DNA of 64,000 nucleotides from Lachnospiraceae bacterium (GTDB lineage: Bacteria > Bacillota > Clostridia > Lachnospirales > Lachnospiraceae). A program made the position numbers and the translations under genes. Under the pieces are notes generated by a model. The model saw nothing but the letters and a program-made list of their open reading frames with translations. It did not search any database and was not told where the DNA came from. Numbering within the stretch: the stretch's first letter is position 1; each line of letters opens with the position of its first letter. The DNA is taken from positions 102,741 to 166,740 of the forward strand of contig JAIDHX010000040.1 of NCBI GenBank assembly GCA_029053015.1, read 5' to 3'. Positions 22,995 through 32,046 of the stretch are shown here, one piece after another.

Positions 22995-25582
22995 GTTGTC
23001 AGATAAATAACGCCCATCCAGTAATAACCGTACAATTCTTCATCCTCTTCTAACGCCGCATAGACCTCCCGTGCGATCTTGGAAAAGGTTTCGTCATCCA
23101 ATCCGTATTCTGTCCGCAAAAGCGCCGTTCCTTCTTCATTAATCAGTTCCGCCAGCTTCTCTCCGATTTCATCATAGCCATAATACATATCGTTCAGTCT
23201 GTAATACTCCCTGCGTCCGTTATTCGCCACGTAGTTGCGCATACAGCCATCCAGTACATATTCACTGTCCTCAGTCAAGGTGCGTCTTCCCGCCTCGTCA
23301 GGCAGATTGAGAAGCGCATTGGATAAAAATTCATTGTCATTGTTTGTGACGTCCAGAATCTCCCATTCTCCATCGATTCTTACTTTGTTCCACGCATGCG
23401 GCAGATTTCCCTCCAGTGTGCCGGTCACCACAACACATTCCAGTCCCGCGGCATCCGCTAAAATCTTAAAGGCCCCCGCATAGCCTGCGCACACACATCT
23501 GCCATTGATTAACGCGCCGTAAGCAGTAAAGGAATCGTTAAATTCGCTGTCCACATACCTGTAATTGTGCTGCTCTGCATTTTCAAGCGCCGCATCGTCA
23601 TACTCACAGGTATCACAGAGGTACTGGTTGATGGCCAGCTCCTTCTCCAGTTCCGTCATGCCGGGTCTGATAATCAGGGAAATAATCTGCAGGGTTTTTT
23701 CTTTGATTTCCTTCTGTTTTACCTCATTGACCTCTGCCGTATCGTCATAAACCACCTTCACGGCAGTACCGTCTGTATTGGTTCTGTAACCGCTGATTCC
23801 CAAAATAAGGGGATTCTGATAATATGCCTCCATAAAAGAATCCGACAGAATATCCGGATCCGCCGCCTCCGGAAACGCCGAAACATCTATGACAGACACG
23901 CCGGAAAGCATATTGATGGCAAGGTATTCCGAGAGCGCACTGTTTGCCGTGACTGCAAAATCCACCTGTCTGATTCTGGTGGAAACCTTTTCACTTGCTT
24001 CAAATTCCACATTGCGGTTCAGTACAATATCACCGGCGCGTTTCCTGAGCATAGCTTCTCTTTCTTCAATATACTTTAAGTCCGCCTCCAGCCTGCTCTC
24101 ATCATAATCTACAACTTCCATCACTTCTTCAAAGGGCGTTCCTTCAATCCGGTAAGGTATCTTCAGCACCTTGACATTTCTGCCCTCCAAAAATTCACCG
24201 TTCTCATCGGTATAAATGTATCTGTCCTCAATTACCATGGCATTTTCCGTGTCATAGTCAATCAACTTCATTGCCGTCGAACCATCCGCCATGGTGACAT
24301 ATCCATAGGGCGTTACATCTTCTACCTTTTCATAGCCGTTTACGCTGTAACCATTTGCCCTCCATGTGTTCCACGCAATCGTCACCGGTATATTCTTCTG
24401 TATGTCCAGAATATCCACCGGATTGCTCATCATGGAAGTGCCTTCCCCGCTCACCGCAACCACGTAGAAAAAGCTTCTAGACTCCGTCTTGTAAACAGAA
24501 ACCGGCTCCTCGCCGTACTCCGCAATGCGGCTCTCCCTGCGCGTTTTGTCATACCAGTCTTCCTGCGCAACGAGATAGTTGGAGAACAGGCCGTTTAAGA
24601 TAATGGAGCCATACTCCGGCGCTTCCGACGTCCATTCCGTATCCTTCGTCACAGCCAGCGCGCTCATAATACTGTCGTAGCCGTATTCTTCACGGTAATT
24701 CATGCGGCAGATAAAATATTCTTCCGCTCCCTCCACCTTTGTCCATGAAAACTGCACCCTTCCGTCATCGGTATACGTGCAGGTAAGTGCAGGTGTCTCT
24801 AAAAGCTCGCCGACAAACGACACAATCTGCACCTGCGGCGTCTCCAGCTTTTCCCCTGTCTCCAAATCAACATAGGAAGCGAGGTACATGGTTCCCAGAT
24901 TTCCCCAGTCTGTACCGGCGTCCTTCGGGAAAAATTCCACATCGTCATGCTCATACCTTCTCACCACATCCGTCCGCAGACTGCCAAAGGTAATCTGTCC
25001 CACCGGATAATTTGTGGGAGAAAGAATAATGGCCTTGTTTTCCTTGTCATATTCCCATTTACTCGGTCCGATTTCATATTTCAGTTCCGGATCTGCATAG
25101 AGATTGAGAATTTCCGTCCAATACTCTACATCCAGTTTGTCCACGTCAAAGCCCACGGGAACCACAATGTCGCTGCTTCTCGTAAGTCCCGTGATGGCCG
25201 GCCCATAGGTATAACCATAAGGAGACCTGCCGCCTTCGTGCTTTTCCCTTGTCATTTCCGCAAGGTATGTGCTCGTGACATAATTTTCTCCAAACTCCTC
25301 TTCGTCCGGATTCTGCACGGTATCCTGCGTATCATTCTGCTGTCCGGCTCCGTCCGCAGCCTCTCCCGCACCGGATGGTCTGTTGGTATCGGCTGCTCCT
25401 CTGCCGCCTTCGTCACCCTCTGTTACAGCTTCTCCTGTCGTTTTCACGCCGGCTCTTCCGGCAAGCACACCGCCGCCGAAAATGCCCGCTGCAAGCACAA
25501 GACAGAGCAGGATGGGAAGCAGGGCGCCTCCTTTTTTCTTCTTTTGTAAAATCAGTAAAAACAAATTATTTTCTATCTTCAT
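22979..25582 (-). CDS. Membrane-anchored transglutaminase-like protein
   Basis: An 867-aa protein with a basic N-terminus (KKKKGG), one membrane helix (about 20-42) and a long outside part. A Ser/Gly/Asp-rich linker (about 50-100) leads to beta-rich modules, including a fibronectin-like stretch (about 270-400). The C-terminal transglutaminase-type domain (about 640-760) keeps the triad: Cys in GRCVCAGYAGAF, His in LPHAWNKV and Asp in LDVTNND. It may be a protease or cross-linker acting on the cell surface. Its start overlaps the anti-sigma gene by 17 bases, making it part of a sigma/anti-sigma/effector operon. Confidence 0.8.
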   Translation of the reverse strand: MKIENNLFLLILQKKKKGGALLPILLCLVLAAGIFGGGVLAGRAGVKTTGEAVTEGDEGGRGAADTNRPSGAGEAADGAGQQNDTQDTVQNPDEEEFGENYVTSTYLAEMTREKHEGGRSPYGYTYGPAITGLTRSSDIVVPVGFDVDKLDVEYWTEILNLYADPELKYEIGPSKWEYDKENKAIILSPTNYPVGQITFGSLRTDVVRRYEHDDVEFFPKDAGTDWGNLGTMYLASYVDLETGEKLETPQVQIVSFVGELLETPALTCTYTDDGRVQFSWTKVEGAEEYFICRMNYREEYGYDSIMSALAVTKDTEWTSEAPEYGSIILNGLFSNYLVAQEDWYDKTRRESRIAEYGEEPVSVYKTESRSFFYVVAVSGEGTSMMSNPVDILDIQKNIPVTIAWNTWRANGYSVNGYEKVEDVTPYGYVTMADGSTAMKLIDYDTENAMVIEDRYIYTDENGEFLEGRNVKVLKIPYRIEGTPFEEVMEVVDYDESRLEADLKYIEEREAMLRKRAGDIVLNRNVEFEASEKVSTRIRQVDFAVTANSALSEYLAINMLSGVSVIDVSAFPEAADPDILSDSFMEAYYQNPLILGISGYRTNTDGTAVKVVYDDTAEVNEVKQKEIKEKTLQIISLIIRPGMTELEKELAINQYLCDTCEYDDAALENAEQHNYRYVDSEFNDSFTAYGALINGRCVCAGYAGAFKILADAAGLECVVVTGTLEGNLPHAWNKVRIDGEWEILDVTNNDNEFLSNALLNLPDEAGRRTLTEDSEYVLDGCMRNYVANNGRREYYRLNDMYYGYDEIGEKLAELINEEGTALLRTEYGLDDETFSKIAREVYAALEEDEELYGYYWMGVIYLTTKEPD

Positions 25583-26111
25583 TCACATTCCCTCCATTTT
25601 GAAGCAGTAACCTTATATCTTCCCGAAACATTTCCAAATCTTCTGTCTTACTGCTGACAATTGTATATCCGGCTTCATCGCCAAACGCCGCTATATAGCC
25701 GCTGTCTTTCTGCACAAATTTCACCTGTATGCCTTCCAGTTCTTCCGTCCACGCATCTTCCTGCAAAAACTCAACCGGCAGAACCGCCGTCTGCTGCAGT
25801 ACGGTTTCATCCCCGCTTTTCGGCATATCCGCAGCACTTCCCAGATAAGGCTGAATCGGTGTATCTAAACCCTTCGTAGGCGCTTTCTGCCACAGCGGAA
25901 AACTCAGTACAACAACTGCGAAGGCCGCCGCTGCCACAGCCGGCAGATACATTTTTCTGCACAGCCTTTGCCGTTTCTGCTTTCCTTCCTCTGCCGCTAC
26001 CTTTTCTTTGGTAAGCGCCACCAGTTCTGCGGGCGCATGTACATGTCTCAGTTCTTCTTTATATGGTTCACAGCCGTCCCATACATAATCCGGCTCTTTT
26101 CGTTGACTCAT
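25566..26111 (-). CDS. Probable anti-sigma factor, membrane protein
   Basis: A 181-aa protein: a cytoplasmic part of about 50 residues with HVHAPAELVALTKEKVAAEE, one membrane segment (about 53-71) and a short outer domain (about 80-180). It begins in the stop codon of the ECF sigma gene (26108-26111) and overlaps the next gene at its end. Position and topology fit a regulator that holds the sigma factor at the membrane. No zinc-binding HxxxCxxC motif is seen. Confidence 0.72.
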   Translation of the reverse strand: MSQRKEPDYVWDGCEPYKEELRHVHAPAELVALTKEKVAAEEGKQKRQRLCRKMYLPAVAAAAFAVVVLSFPLWQKAPTKGLDTPIQPYLGSAADMPKSGDETVLQQTAVLPVEFLQEDAWTEELEGIQVKFVQKDSGYIAAFGDEAGYTIVSSKTEDLEMFREDIRLLLQNGGNVNEDRK

Positions 26112-26617
26112 GGCTTCTCTCCCTTCAGCCTTATTTTTAATATCTCCCGCGCCCTGTAGAGGCGGGATTTTACTGTGGATTCTTTTTCTCCCAGAAGCTT
26201 TCCTATCTGCGCAATGCTCATTTCCTCATAGTAAAACAGATACACGACGTTGCGGTATTTTTCCGGCAGTTCCCTCACCGCCAGCAAAACCGGCGAATCT
26301 GCGTTTTCTACCGCCTCATAAGCGTTCGCCGTCCTCTCATCAGACTGCTCTTGTGCGGACTTTTCCACAGAAGCCACCTTCCTGTTCCAAAAGCTTCCCT
26401 TCTGCTTTTTTGCACAGTTAATCGTCACCCTGATTAGCCACGCTTTTAAATGCTCTTCACTTGCTATTCTGTCGCGGTAACGGACCAGCCGCAGAAACAC
26501 CTCCTGAAAAATATCCTGTGCATCCTCCCTGTTTCCCGTCTCATTTACCGCTATCCGGTAAACCATATCCGCATATTTATCTATGATTTCATCCGTCTTA
26601 AGCCTTAGTGCGCCCAT
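26108..26617 (-). CDS. ECF-type RNA polymerase sigma factor
   Basis: A 169-aa sigma-70 family protein. Region 2 covers about 10-75 (DAQDIFQEVFLRLVRYRD and LKAWLIRVTINCAKK); region 4 about 110-162 (LPEKYRNVVYLFYYEEMSI, AQIGKLLGEKESTVKSRLYRAR). It is a SigW/SigV-like ECF factor by its region 2 and 4 wording. It leads an operon with an anti-sigma gene and a surface transglutaminase-like protein, so the envelope is the probable site of the signal. Different in sequence from the ECF factor at 2822-3376. Confidence 0.9.
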   Translation of the reverse strand: MGALRLKTDEIIDKYADMVYRIAVNETGNREDAQDIFQEVFLRLVRYRDRIASEEHLKAWLIRVTINCAKKQKGSFWNRKVASVEKSAQEQSDERTANAYEAVENADSPVLLAVRELPEKYRNVVYLFYYEEMSIAQIGKLLGEKESTVKSRLYRAREILKIRLKGEKP

Positions 26618-26716
26618 GTATTTTCTCCCGATAGTCCCTGTCTTAATTCCGGCCTTCCTTACTCTCTGACAAAATTATATCCTATCGCAAGAATGTTTCC
26701 AACTCTTTTCTTTCTA

Positions 26717-28015
26717 CTAATGCATCTTACCGTTTGCAAGAATGTTCTCCGCTACTTCCATCGTTGCTTCAAATTTGTCGGGAAACGCTGTCACAAGCAT
26801 AACAGAAAAATAATTTTCATCGGTAATCAAAAACATAGCCACTTCATTTTCTGCGTCTCCATATTCGGCCTTAAAACTGAATATCATTGCCTCCCCCAGG
26901 CAGGTACTTCCGTAGTATTCTATCTTCATATCTTCCATGTCATATTGGGCATTTTCCTGAAAATCTGCCATATACCGGTCAATTGCATCCTGGCTTGACA
27001 GCATTTCCGTGATGTCCACCCTGTCCATTCCCATATAATCCCGCGTTATGCTGATTCCACAGCCCGCCCCCGTCACAGAACCGCCCGGCGCATAGGCGTC
27101 CACGTCATAGCCGTAGCTGTAATCCGCTTCCCAATCCTTTGGTAACTCAAACACCAAATACCCTGTGGAAACCCTCATGGTATCGGGAACACCGGCTGCA
27201 ATAAAATCGTCCAGCTTTTTCTGTGCCTCTTTTGCATCCCATGCGATGTCAAAACCGTAAAATTTCTCCAGTTCCGCCAGCATTTTTTCCATATCATTCG
27301 CGGCATCCATCAGATTGATTTCTACTTCCACAAGCACCTTCTCATCGCCGACCTTCGTCAGATAATAGGTACAGTATATCGGCATGTAAGAATCGGTCCA
27401 CCTGTCATAGTAACAGTATTTTGCCACACACCTTGCCCCATCTTCAGTTGTCTCGATTTTTGACAACTCCAAATCATATATATCAGCACTGTAAAATTCG
27501 TCGTAATTCATTTCTACGTCATACGCAAGATCCTGCGCAAGCGTATGCTCATCGTCATCCCACCGCAGGTAGGGAGCCAAAGTTACCTTCAAATTTACTC
27601 CATGGCTGTCAGCGTAACCATAATTTTCATTCACACTGGCATAATCACCAACAGGGAGAAATATTTTTAACTCCTTTTCCTCTGTTATGCCTCTGGTCTC
27701 GTCCGGCTTCAAAATTAAAGTCTCACATTTCAGATAAGAAAAGCCGTCATACTTCTCGTCAAAATCGCCGCCCAGCCTGACGCCTGAAGAAGTGTCTTCT
27801 TCCTCCTTTTCTCCTGTCTCCTGTCTGTTCTCCCCGTTTCCGGCTTCCTCTCTGCTGCCTTCGTTTCTATCTTCCTTCTGTCCTTTTTCCTTCTCTGTTT
27901 CTGCTTCGGACTGTTTCGGGTTATCACGGCCTGTTTCAACCGCTTCCTTCCCGCAAGCTCCCATTGACAATGCTGTTACCGCTGCCAGAAGCAGCAAAAT
28001 CAATCTTTTTTTCAA
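26717..28015 (-). CDS. Putative lipoprotein of unknown function
   Basis: A 432-aa protein if started at the TTG at 28015, which follows AAAGGAG by 5 bases and gives a clean lipoprotein signal: KKRLILLLLAAVTALSMGAC, with lipobox Cys about residue 21. The ATG at 28048 would add 11 polar residues before the signal and lacks a comparable site. A long Glu/Lys/Arg-rich linker (about 25-85) is followed by about 345 residues of mixed alpha/beta structure. No domain recognised. It stands alone between the sigma operon and serA. Confidence 0.72.
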   Translation of the reverse strand: MKKRLILLLLAAVTALSMGACGKEAVETGRDNPKQSEAETEKEKGQKEDRNEGSREEAGNGENRQETGEKEEEDTSSGVRLGGDFDEKYDGFSYLKCETLILKPDETRGITEEKELKIFLPVGDYASVNENYGYADSHGVNLKVTLAPYLRWDDDEHTLAQDLAYDVEMNYDEFYSADIYDLELSKIETTEDGARCVAKYCYYDRWTDSYMPIYCTYYLTKVGDEKVLVEVEINLMDAANDMEKMLAELEKFYGFDIAWDAKEAQKKLDDFIAAGVPDTMRVSTGYLVFELPKDWEADYSYGYDVDAYAPGGSVTGAGCGISITRDYMGMDRVDITEMLSSQDAIDRYMADFQENAQYDMEDMKIEYYGSTCLGEAMIFSFKAEYGDAENEVAMFLITDENYFSVMLVTAFPDKFEATMEVAENILANGKMH

Positions 28016-28109
28016 GCGTTCTCCTTTCTCCGCCCGGCGGTTAAACACAGTTTATATAAGGAATACCCCTGAGGATTCAAAAAGGTTGCATAATTTAAAA
28101 TTTTTTTTA

Positions 28110-28179
28110 CAAAAATAAAAAACACATACCAAAGCGCCGTGTTTTTACCCAAAGCGCTTGATACGTGTTTTATTTTTTC
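28110..28179. terminator. Imperfect hairpin terminator between serA and the lipoprotein gene
   Basis: AACACATACCAAAGCGC (28121-28137) pairs with GCGCTTGATACGTGTT (28154-28169) with a few mismatches. T-rich tracts flank it on both strands. It most likely ends the serC-serA transcript. Confidence 0.6.
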
Positions 28180-28205
28180 TGTCTATCCAATGATACTGTC
28201 AGAGC

Positions 28206-29369
28206 TTATTTTACCACTCTGACACGGAACACGCCGTCTATTGCGCTGAGTTTCTCCACAATATCGGCTGTCGCCGGACTTTCCACGTCCAACATGGTAT
28301 ATGCAACCTCTCCTCTGGACTTGTTCATCATATCGCTGATATTGATACCGATTTCACCAAAGCATCCTGTAAATTTGGTAATCATATTTGCAATATTTTT
28401 ATGGAATATGGCGATTCTGCCCGCGTTGGTGCAGACGCCCATGTCGCAGTTCGGATAATTTACACTGTTTTTGATGGTGCCGTTTTCCAGATACTCCATC
28501 ATTTCTTTCACTGCCATAACCGCACAGTTATCCTCTGACTCCTCTGTAGAAGCGCCAAGGTGGGGAATCACAATGCAGCCTTTTTTGCCTGCAGTCACCG
28601 GATTGGGGAAATCCGTCACATATTTGCGTATCTTGCCGGCATCCAAAGCTTCCAGAACGTCTTGTTCCTTGACAAGTAAATCCCTTGCAAAATTTAAGAG
28701 AACCACATCGTCCTTCATCATATCAATGGCTGCCTTGTCAATCATTCCCTTGGTGGAATCCAGAAGCGGCACATGAATGGTGATATAGTCGCAGGTTTTG
28801 TAGATATCCTCCACATTAATCACATGCTTTACATCCCTGCTTAAGCTCCACGCCGCATCTACGGACAGATACGGATCGTAGCCATATACTTCCATGCCGA
28901 AATGCCTTGCAATGTTGGCAACCTTGACGCCGATTGCACCCAGACCGATAATACCTAATTTTTTGCCGTCAAGCTCCGTGCCCGCAAAGTTTTTCTTTTC
29001 CTTTTCCGCGGTTTTTGCAATATTTTCATCGGAAGCATTTTCTTTGACCCATTCAATTCCGCCCGTCACATCCCTTGCAGCAAGCAGCATACCGGCTATC
29101 ACCAGTTCCTTCACGCCGTTGGCATTTGCACCGGGAGTATTGAATACGACAATGCCCTTCTCCGCACAGCGCTCCAACGGTATGTTGTTGACGCCTGCCC
29201 CAGCCCTCGCTACTGCGAGAAGATTGTCGGGAAGTTCTGTCTCGTGCATGGAAGCGCTTCTGACTAACACGCCCTGTGCCTCCGCCATATTGTCCGTTTT
29301 CTGGTATCCTTCTGTAAATTTAGATAACCCCACCTGTGAAATGGGATTCATACAATAATATTGAAACAT
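28206..29369 (-). CDS. serA: D-3-phosphoglycerate dehydrogenase
   Basis: A 387-aa NAD-dependent enzyme for the first step of serine synthesis. The ATG at 29369 follows AAAGGGG by 7 bases and gives MFQYYCMNPISQ; the ATG at 29390 is not supported. The NAD-binding GLGAIGVKVANIA (about 140-152), active-site residues in ARAGAGVNNIP, and the His in VIPHLGASTEESEDNC are seen. A short ACT-type domain (about 315-387, GVFRVRVVK end) fits allosteric serine control. It is 35 bases downstream of serC in a two-gene operon. Confidence 0.94.
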   Translation of the reverse strand: MFQYYCMNPISQVGLSKFTEGYQKTDNMAEAQGVLVRSASMHETELPDNLLAVARAGAGVNNIPLERCAEKGIVVFNTPGANANGVKELVIAGMLLAARDVTGGIEWVKENASDENIAKTAEKEKKNFAGTELDGKKLGIIGLGAIGVKVANIARHFGMEVYGYDPYLSVDAAWSLSRDVKHVINVEDIYKTCDYITIHVPLLDSTKGMIDKAAIDMMKDDVVLLNFARDLLVKEQDVLEALDAGKIRKYVTDFPNPVTAGKKGCIVIPHLGASTEESEDNCAVMAVKEMMEYLENGTIKNSVNYPNCDMGVCTNAGRIAIFHKNIANMITKFTGCFGEIGINISDMMNKSRGEVAYTMLDVESPATADIVEKLSAIDGVFRVRVVK

Positions 29370-29404
29370 TTTGATGCCCCTTTCCTGCATGATGCAGATT
29401 TTTC

Positions 29405-30490
29405 TTATGCCTCTGTATGATTCTTTTCAAATTCCTTCATAAAAGCAACCAGCTTTTCAACGCCCTCTATCGGCATTGCATTATAGATGCTGGCACGCAT
29501 GCCGCCCACGCTTCTGTGTCCCTTCAGATTCACAAAACCTGCCGCTGCGGCTTCCTTGACAAACTCTGCGTCAAGTTCTTCGCTGCCTGTCACAAAAGGC
29601 ACATTCATCAGGGAACGGTCTTCCTTTCTGACAGTTCCTTTGAAAAGGCTGCTCTCGTCGAGATAATCGTAAAGAACTTTTGCCTTTTTCTCATTGTATT
29701 CCTTCATTGCCGCAAGTCCGCCCTGCTTTTTCAGCCACTTGAACACCTTGCCGCAGATATAGATGCCGTATGCCGGCGGCGTATTATACAGGGACTCGTT
29801 GTCCGCGTGTATTTTATATTTGAACATGGTGGGCGTGCCGGGAAGCACATCCTCCGTGATTAAATCTTCTCTGATAATCACAATAACCACACCGGCAGGT
29901 CCGATATTCTTCTGCACACCGCCATAGATAAGACCATATTTTGTCACATCTACCGGCTCTGACAAAAAGCAGGAAGACACATCGGCTACCAGAGTCTTGC
30001 CCTTTGTATTGGGAAGTGTTTTAAACTTCGTGCCGTAAATCGTATTGTTTTCACAGATATAGACATAGTCTGCATCTTCGCTGATGGGAAGGTCTGAGCA
30101 GTCAGGTATGTAAGAAAAAGTCTCATCCTCGCTGCTGGCAATCTTGTTCGCCTTGCCGTAGAGCGCTGCCTCCTGATATGCCTTTTTTGCCCACTGTCCG
30201 GTTACGATGTAATCAGCAACCTTGTTCTTCATCAGATTCATGGGAATCATGGCAAACTGGGAACTTGCGCCGCCCTGCAGAAAGAGTACTTTATAGTTGT
30301 CGGGAATCTGCATCAATTCCCGTAAATCCGCTTCCGCATCTTTGATAATCTTATCATAAACCTTAGAACGGTGGCTCATCTCCATAACGGACATGCCACT
30401 GCCCTGATAGTCAAGCATTTCTGCTGCTGCTTCTTTCAATACTTCTTCAGGCAATACTGCCGGACCTGCTGAAAAATTATAAACTCGCAC
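29405..30490 (-). CDS. serC: Phosphoserine aminotransferase
   Basis: A 361-aa class V aminotransferase that makes phosphoserine from 3-phosphohydroxypyruvate. The start [18 protein letters not shown] is diagnostic. The PLP-binding lysine lies in [11 protein letters not shown] (about 190-200). Other marks are GGASSQFAM (about 75-83) and [15 protein letters not shown] near the C-terminus. With serA it covers two of the three serine steps; a serB-like phosphatase is not in the window. Confidence 0.95.
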   Translation of the reverse strand: MRVYNFSAGPAVLPEEVLKEAAAEMLDYQGSGMSVMEMSHRSKVYDKIIKDAEADLRELMQIPDNYKVLFLQGGASSQFAMIPMNLMKNKVADYIVTGQWAKKAYQEAALYGKANKIASSEDETFSYIPDCSDLPISEDADYVYICENNTIYGTKFKTLPNTKGKTLVADVSSCFLSEPVDVTKYGLIYGGVQKNIGPAGVVIVIIREDLITEDVLPGTPTMFKYKIHADNESLYNTPPAYGIYICGKVFKWLKKQGGLAAMKEYNEKKAKVLYDYLDESSLFKGTVRKEDRSLMNVPFVTGSEELDAEFVKEAAAAGFVNLKGHRSVGGMRASIYNAMPIEGVEKLVAFMKEFEKNHTEA

Positions 30491-30546
30491 GTTTATACCT
30501 CCTCATAATCGTATGCGCCCGCGTTGTACTTTGGGCATTCCTATAC

Positions 30547-30575
30547 ATTTTAAACTCTGATTCCACTTTAGTCAA
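30547..30575 (-). promoter_or_regulatory. Promoter of serC-serA
   Basis: Minus-strand TTGACT (30570-30575) and TAAAAT (30547-30552) with a 17-bp spacer, 57 bases upstream of the serC start. Confidence 0.7.
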
Positions 30576-30635
30576 CTGCATTGTTAAATTTTTTCAATCA
30601 TTTGCCAAAATACGATAGCAAAACCATCACTGCCA

Positions 30636-32021
30636 TCAGTAAAACATGACCACCGGAACGCCGATTTCCAGCATGTCATACAGCTTTGCCATCACCGCAG
30701 ACGGCACGTTGATACAGCCATGGGAACCGTTCGTCTTATAAATGTTTCCTCCAAAGCTCCCTCTCCACGAAGCATCATGAATCCCAATGCCTCCGTTGAC
30801 AGGCGCCCAGTATTTTACAAAAGATTCATAGTCCGGTCCCCGCAGGATGCGATTCCGCTGCATGGCATACACAAAATTGACACCCGAAGGCGTTTTATGT
30901 CCGCCGCTGATGCTTCCGGTGACAACGTCAGTCTCTAAAAGGAGCTCTCCCTCTTCATAGTAATAAAGCCTCTGCTCCGTCATATCGACTTCCACGTAGG
31001 TGTCACCAATATCGTCCCTGCCGCGCACCCGCGCTTCCATTTCATAGGTGGGAATGTGTACCTCGTCCGCATGTTCCGAAATCGCCTGCTTTAAATATGC
31101 GATTTCCGCTTCTCTGTCAATTTTGTTTCCGTAAGTGCCTCCCTCCACTGTCACAACATCACCTCTGGTGGACTGAAAGCTTCTTGCACTTCCCAAAGTA
31201 TCATATTCCTGGCAGAGAGAATCTATGAACGCTTCCACAGCCTCTTCATTCAAAACAAGATTGCCCGCGTCGTCTAAAAGAAATCTGCCGCCGGTATCTA
31301 GCGAAATAAAACCACTGACCAATTCCGGTGTCAGGGGCACTTCTTCATCGCCCATGTCGTATACAATGCGGCAGCTTTGAAACGCCTCTATCTTTTCCCA
31401 AAGCGCAAGCGTCTCATACATTTCCTCCGTGTAGGGCAAATCCTCATAGCAGCCTGATACATCCACAAAGGCTTTTCCCTGCTGCAGCGCATCCGAAACC
31501 GTGCTGCATACTAAGTCAAAATTCAGGACATGCTTTCTGCCATCAAACAGCACATAGCCGTCTTCCCTGCGGATTTCTACAATTTCACTAAGCGCTTCAT
31601 CCGCCGGTGCAAGCCTGTCTGCAAGCAAATCCCGCAGCAGCTCTTCCTCAAAAAGCAGCTCCGGCGTAAGGGAGGTATGACCGCCGCCAAAAAGAGCGGT
31701 AATCCACAAAAAAGGATTCTGCCTGCTCTTCAGCTTTTTTAATTGACCGGTGTAGTCGATATTGACTGCAATATCCGCATAGGAAATTGTAAACTGCTCC
31801 CCTTCGTCACCCTGTACCAAAATACTGTCGTAAGGATACAGCTCCTTTAATTCTTTATTTACCTCTTCTGCCGTTTTACCCGTACAGTATATATCGTTGA
31901 TAAAGGTGCCCGGCGCAAAACGACTCCGATAGCAGACCCCTATCACGATATATAGAACAATCCCCAGACAAATCCCTGCCAGCACGAAAAAACGCACAAT
32001 GGTCTTTATCTTTTTCCTCAT
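30636..32021 (-). CDS. L,D-transpeptidase with N-terminal peptidoglycan-binding-type domain
   Basis: A 461-aa membrane-anchored protein with one N-terminal helix (about 10-29). A VanW-like/PG-binding_4 region follows (about 35-300, FINDIYCTGKTAEEVNKEL and a second unit). The YkuD catalytic domain is at about 335-461, with IHDASWRG and the active-site SHGCINVP (catalytic Cys). Such enzymes form 3-3 cross-links in peptidoglycan or attach proteins to it, outside the membrane. It ends 145 bases upstream of serC and is preceded by ilvB with a 25-base gap. Confidence 0.9.
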   Translation of the reverse strand: MRKKIKTIVRFFVLAGICLGIVLYIVIGVCYRSRFAPGTFINDIYCTGKTAEEVNKELKELYPYDSILVQGDEGEQFTISYADIAVNIDYTGQLKKLKSRQNPFLWITALFGGGHTSLTPELLFEEELLRDLLADRLAPADEALSEIVEIRREDGYVLFDGRKHVLNFDLVCSTVSDALQQGKAFVDVSGCYEDLPYTEEMYETLALWEKIEAFQSCRIVYDMGDEEVPLTPELVSGFISLDTGGRFLLDDAGNLVLNEEAVEAFIDSLCQEYDTLGSARSFQSTRGDVVTVEGGTYGNKIDREAEIAYLKQAISEHADEVHIPTYEMEARVRGRDDIGDTYVEVDMTEQRLYYYEEGELLLETDVVTGSISGGHKTPSGVNFVYAMQRNRILRGPDYESFVKYWAPVNGGIGIHDASWRGSFGGNIYKTNGSHGCINVPSAVMAKLYDMLEIGVPVVMFY

Positions 32022-32046
32022 ATGTTCTTATGTCACTTCCGTCTTT

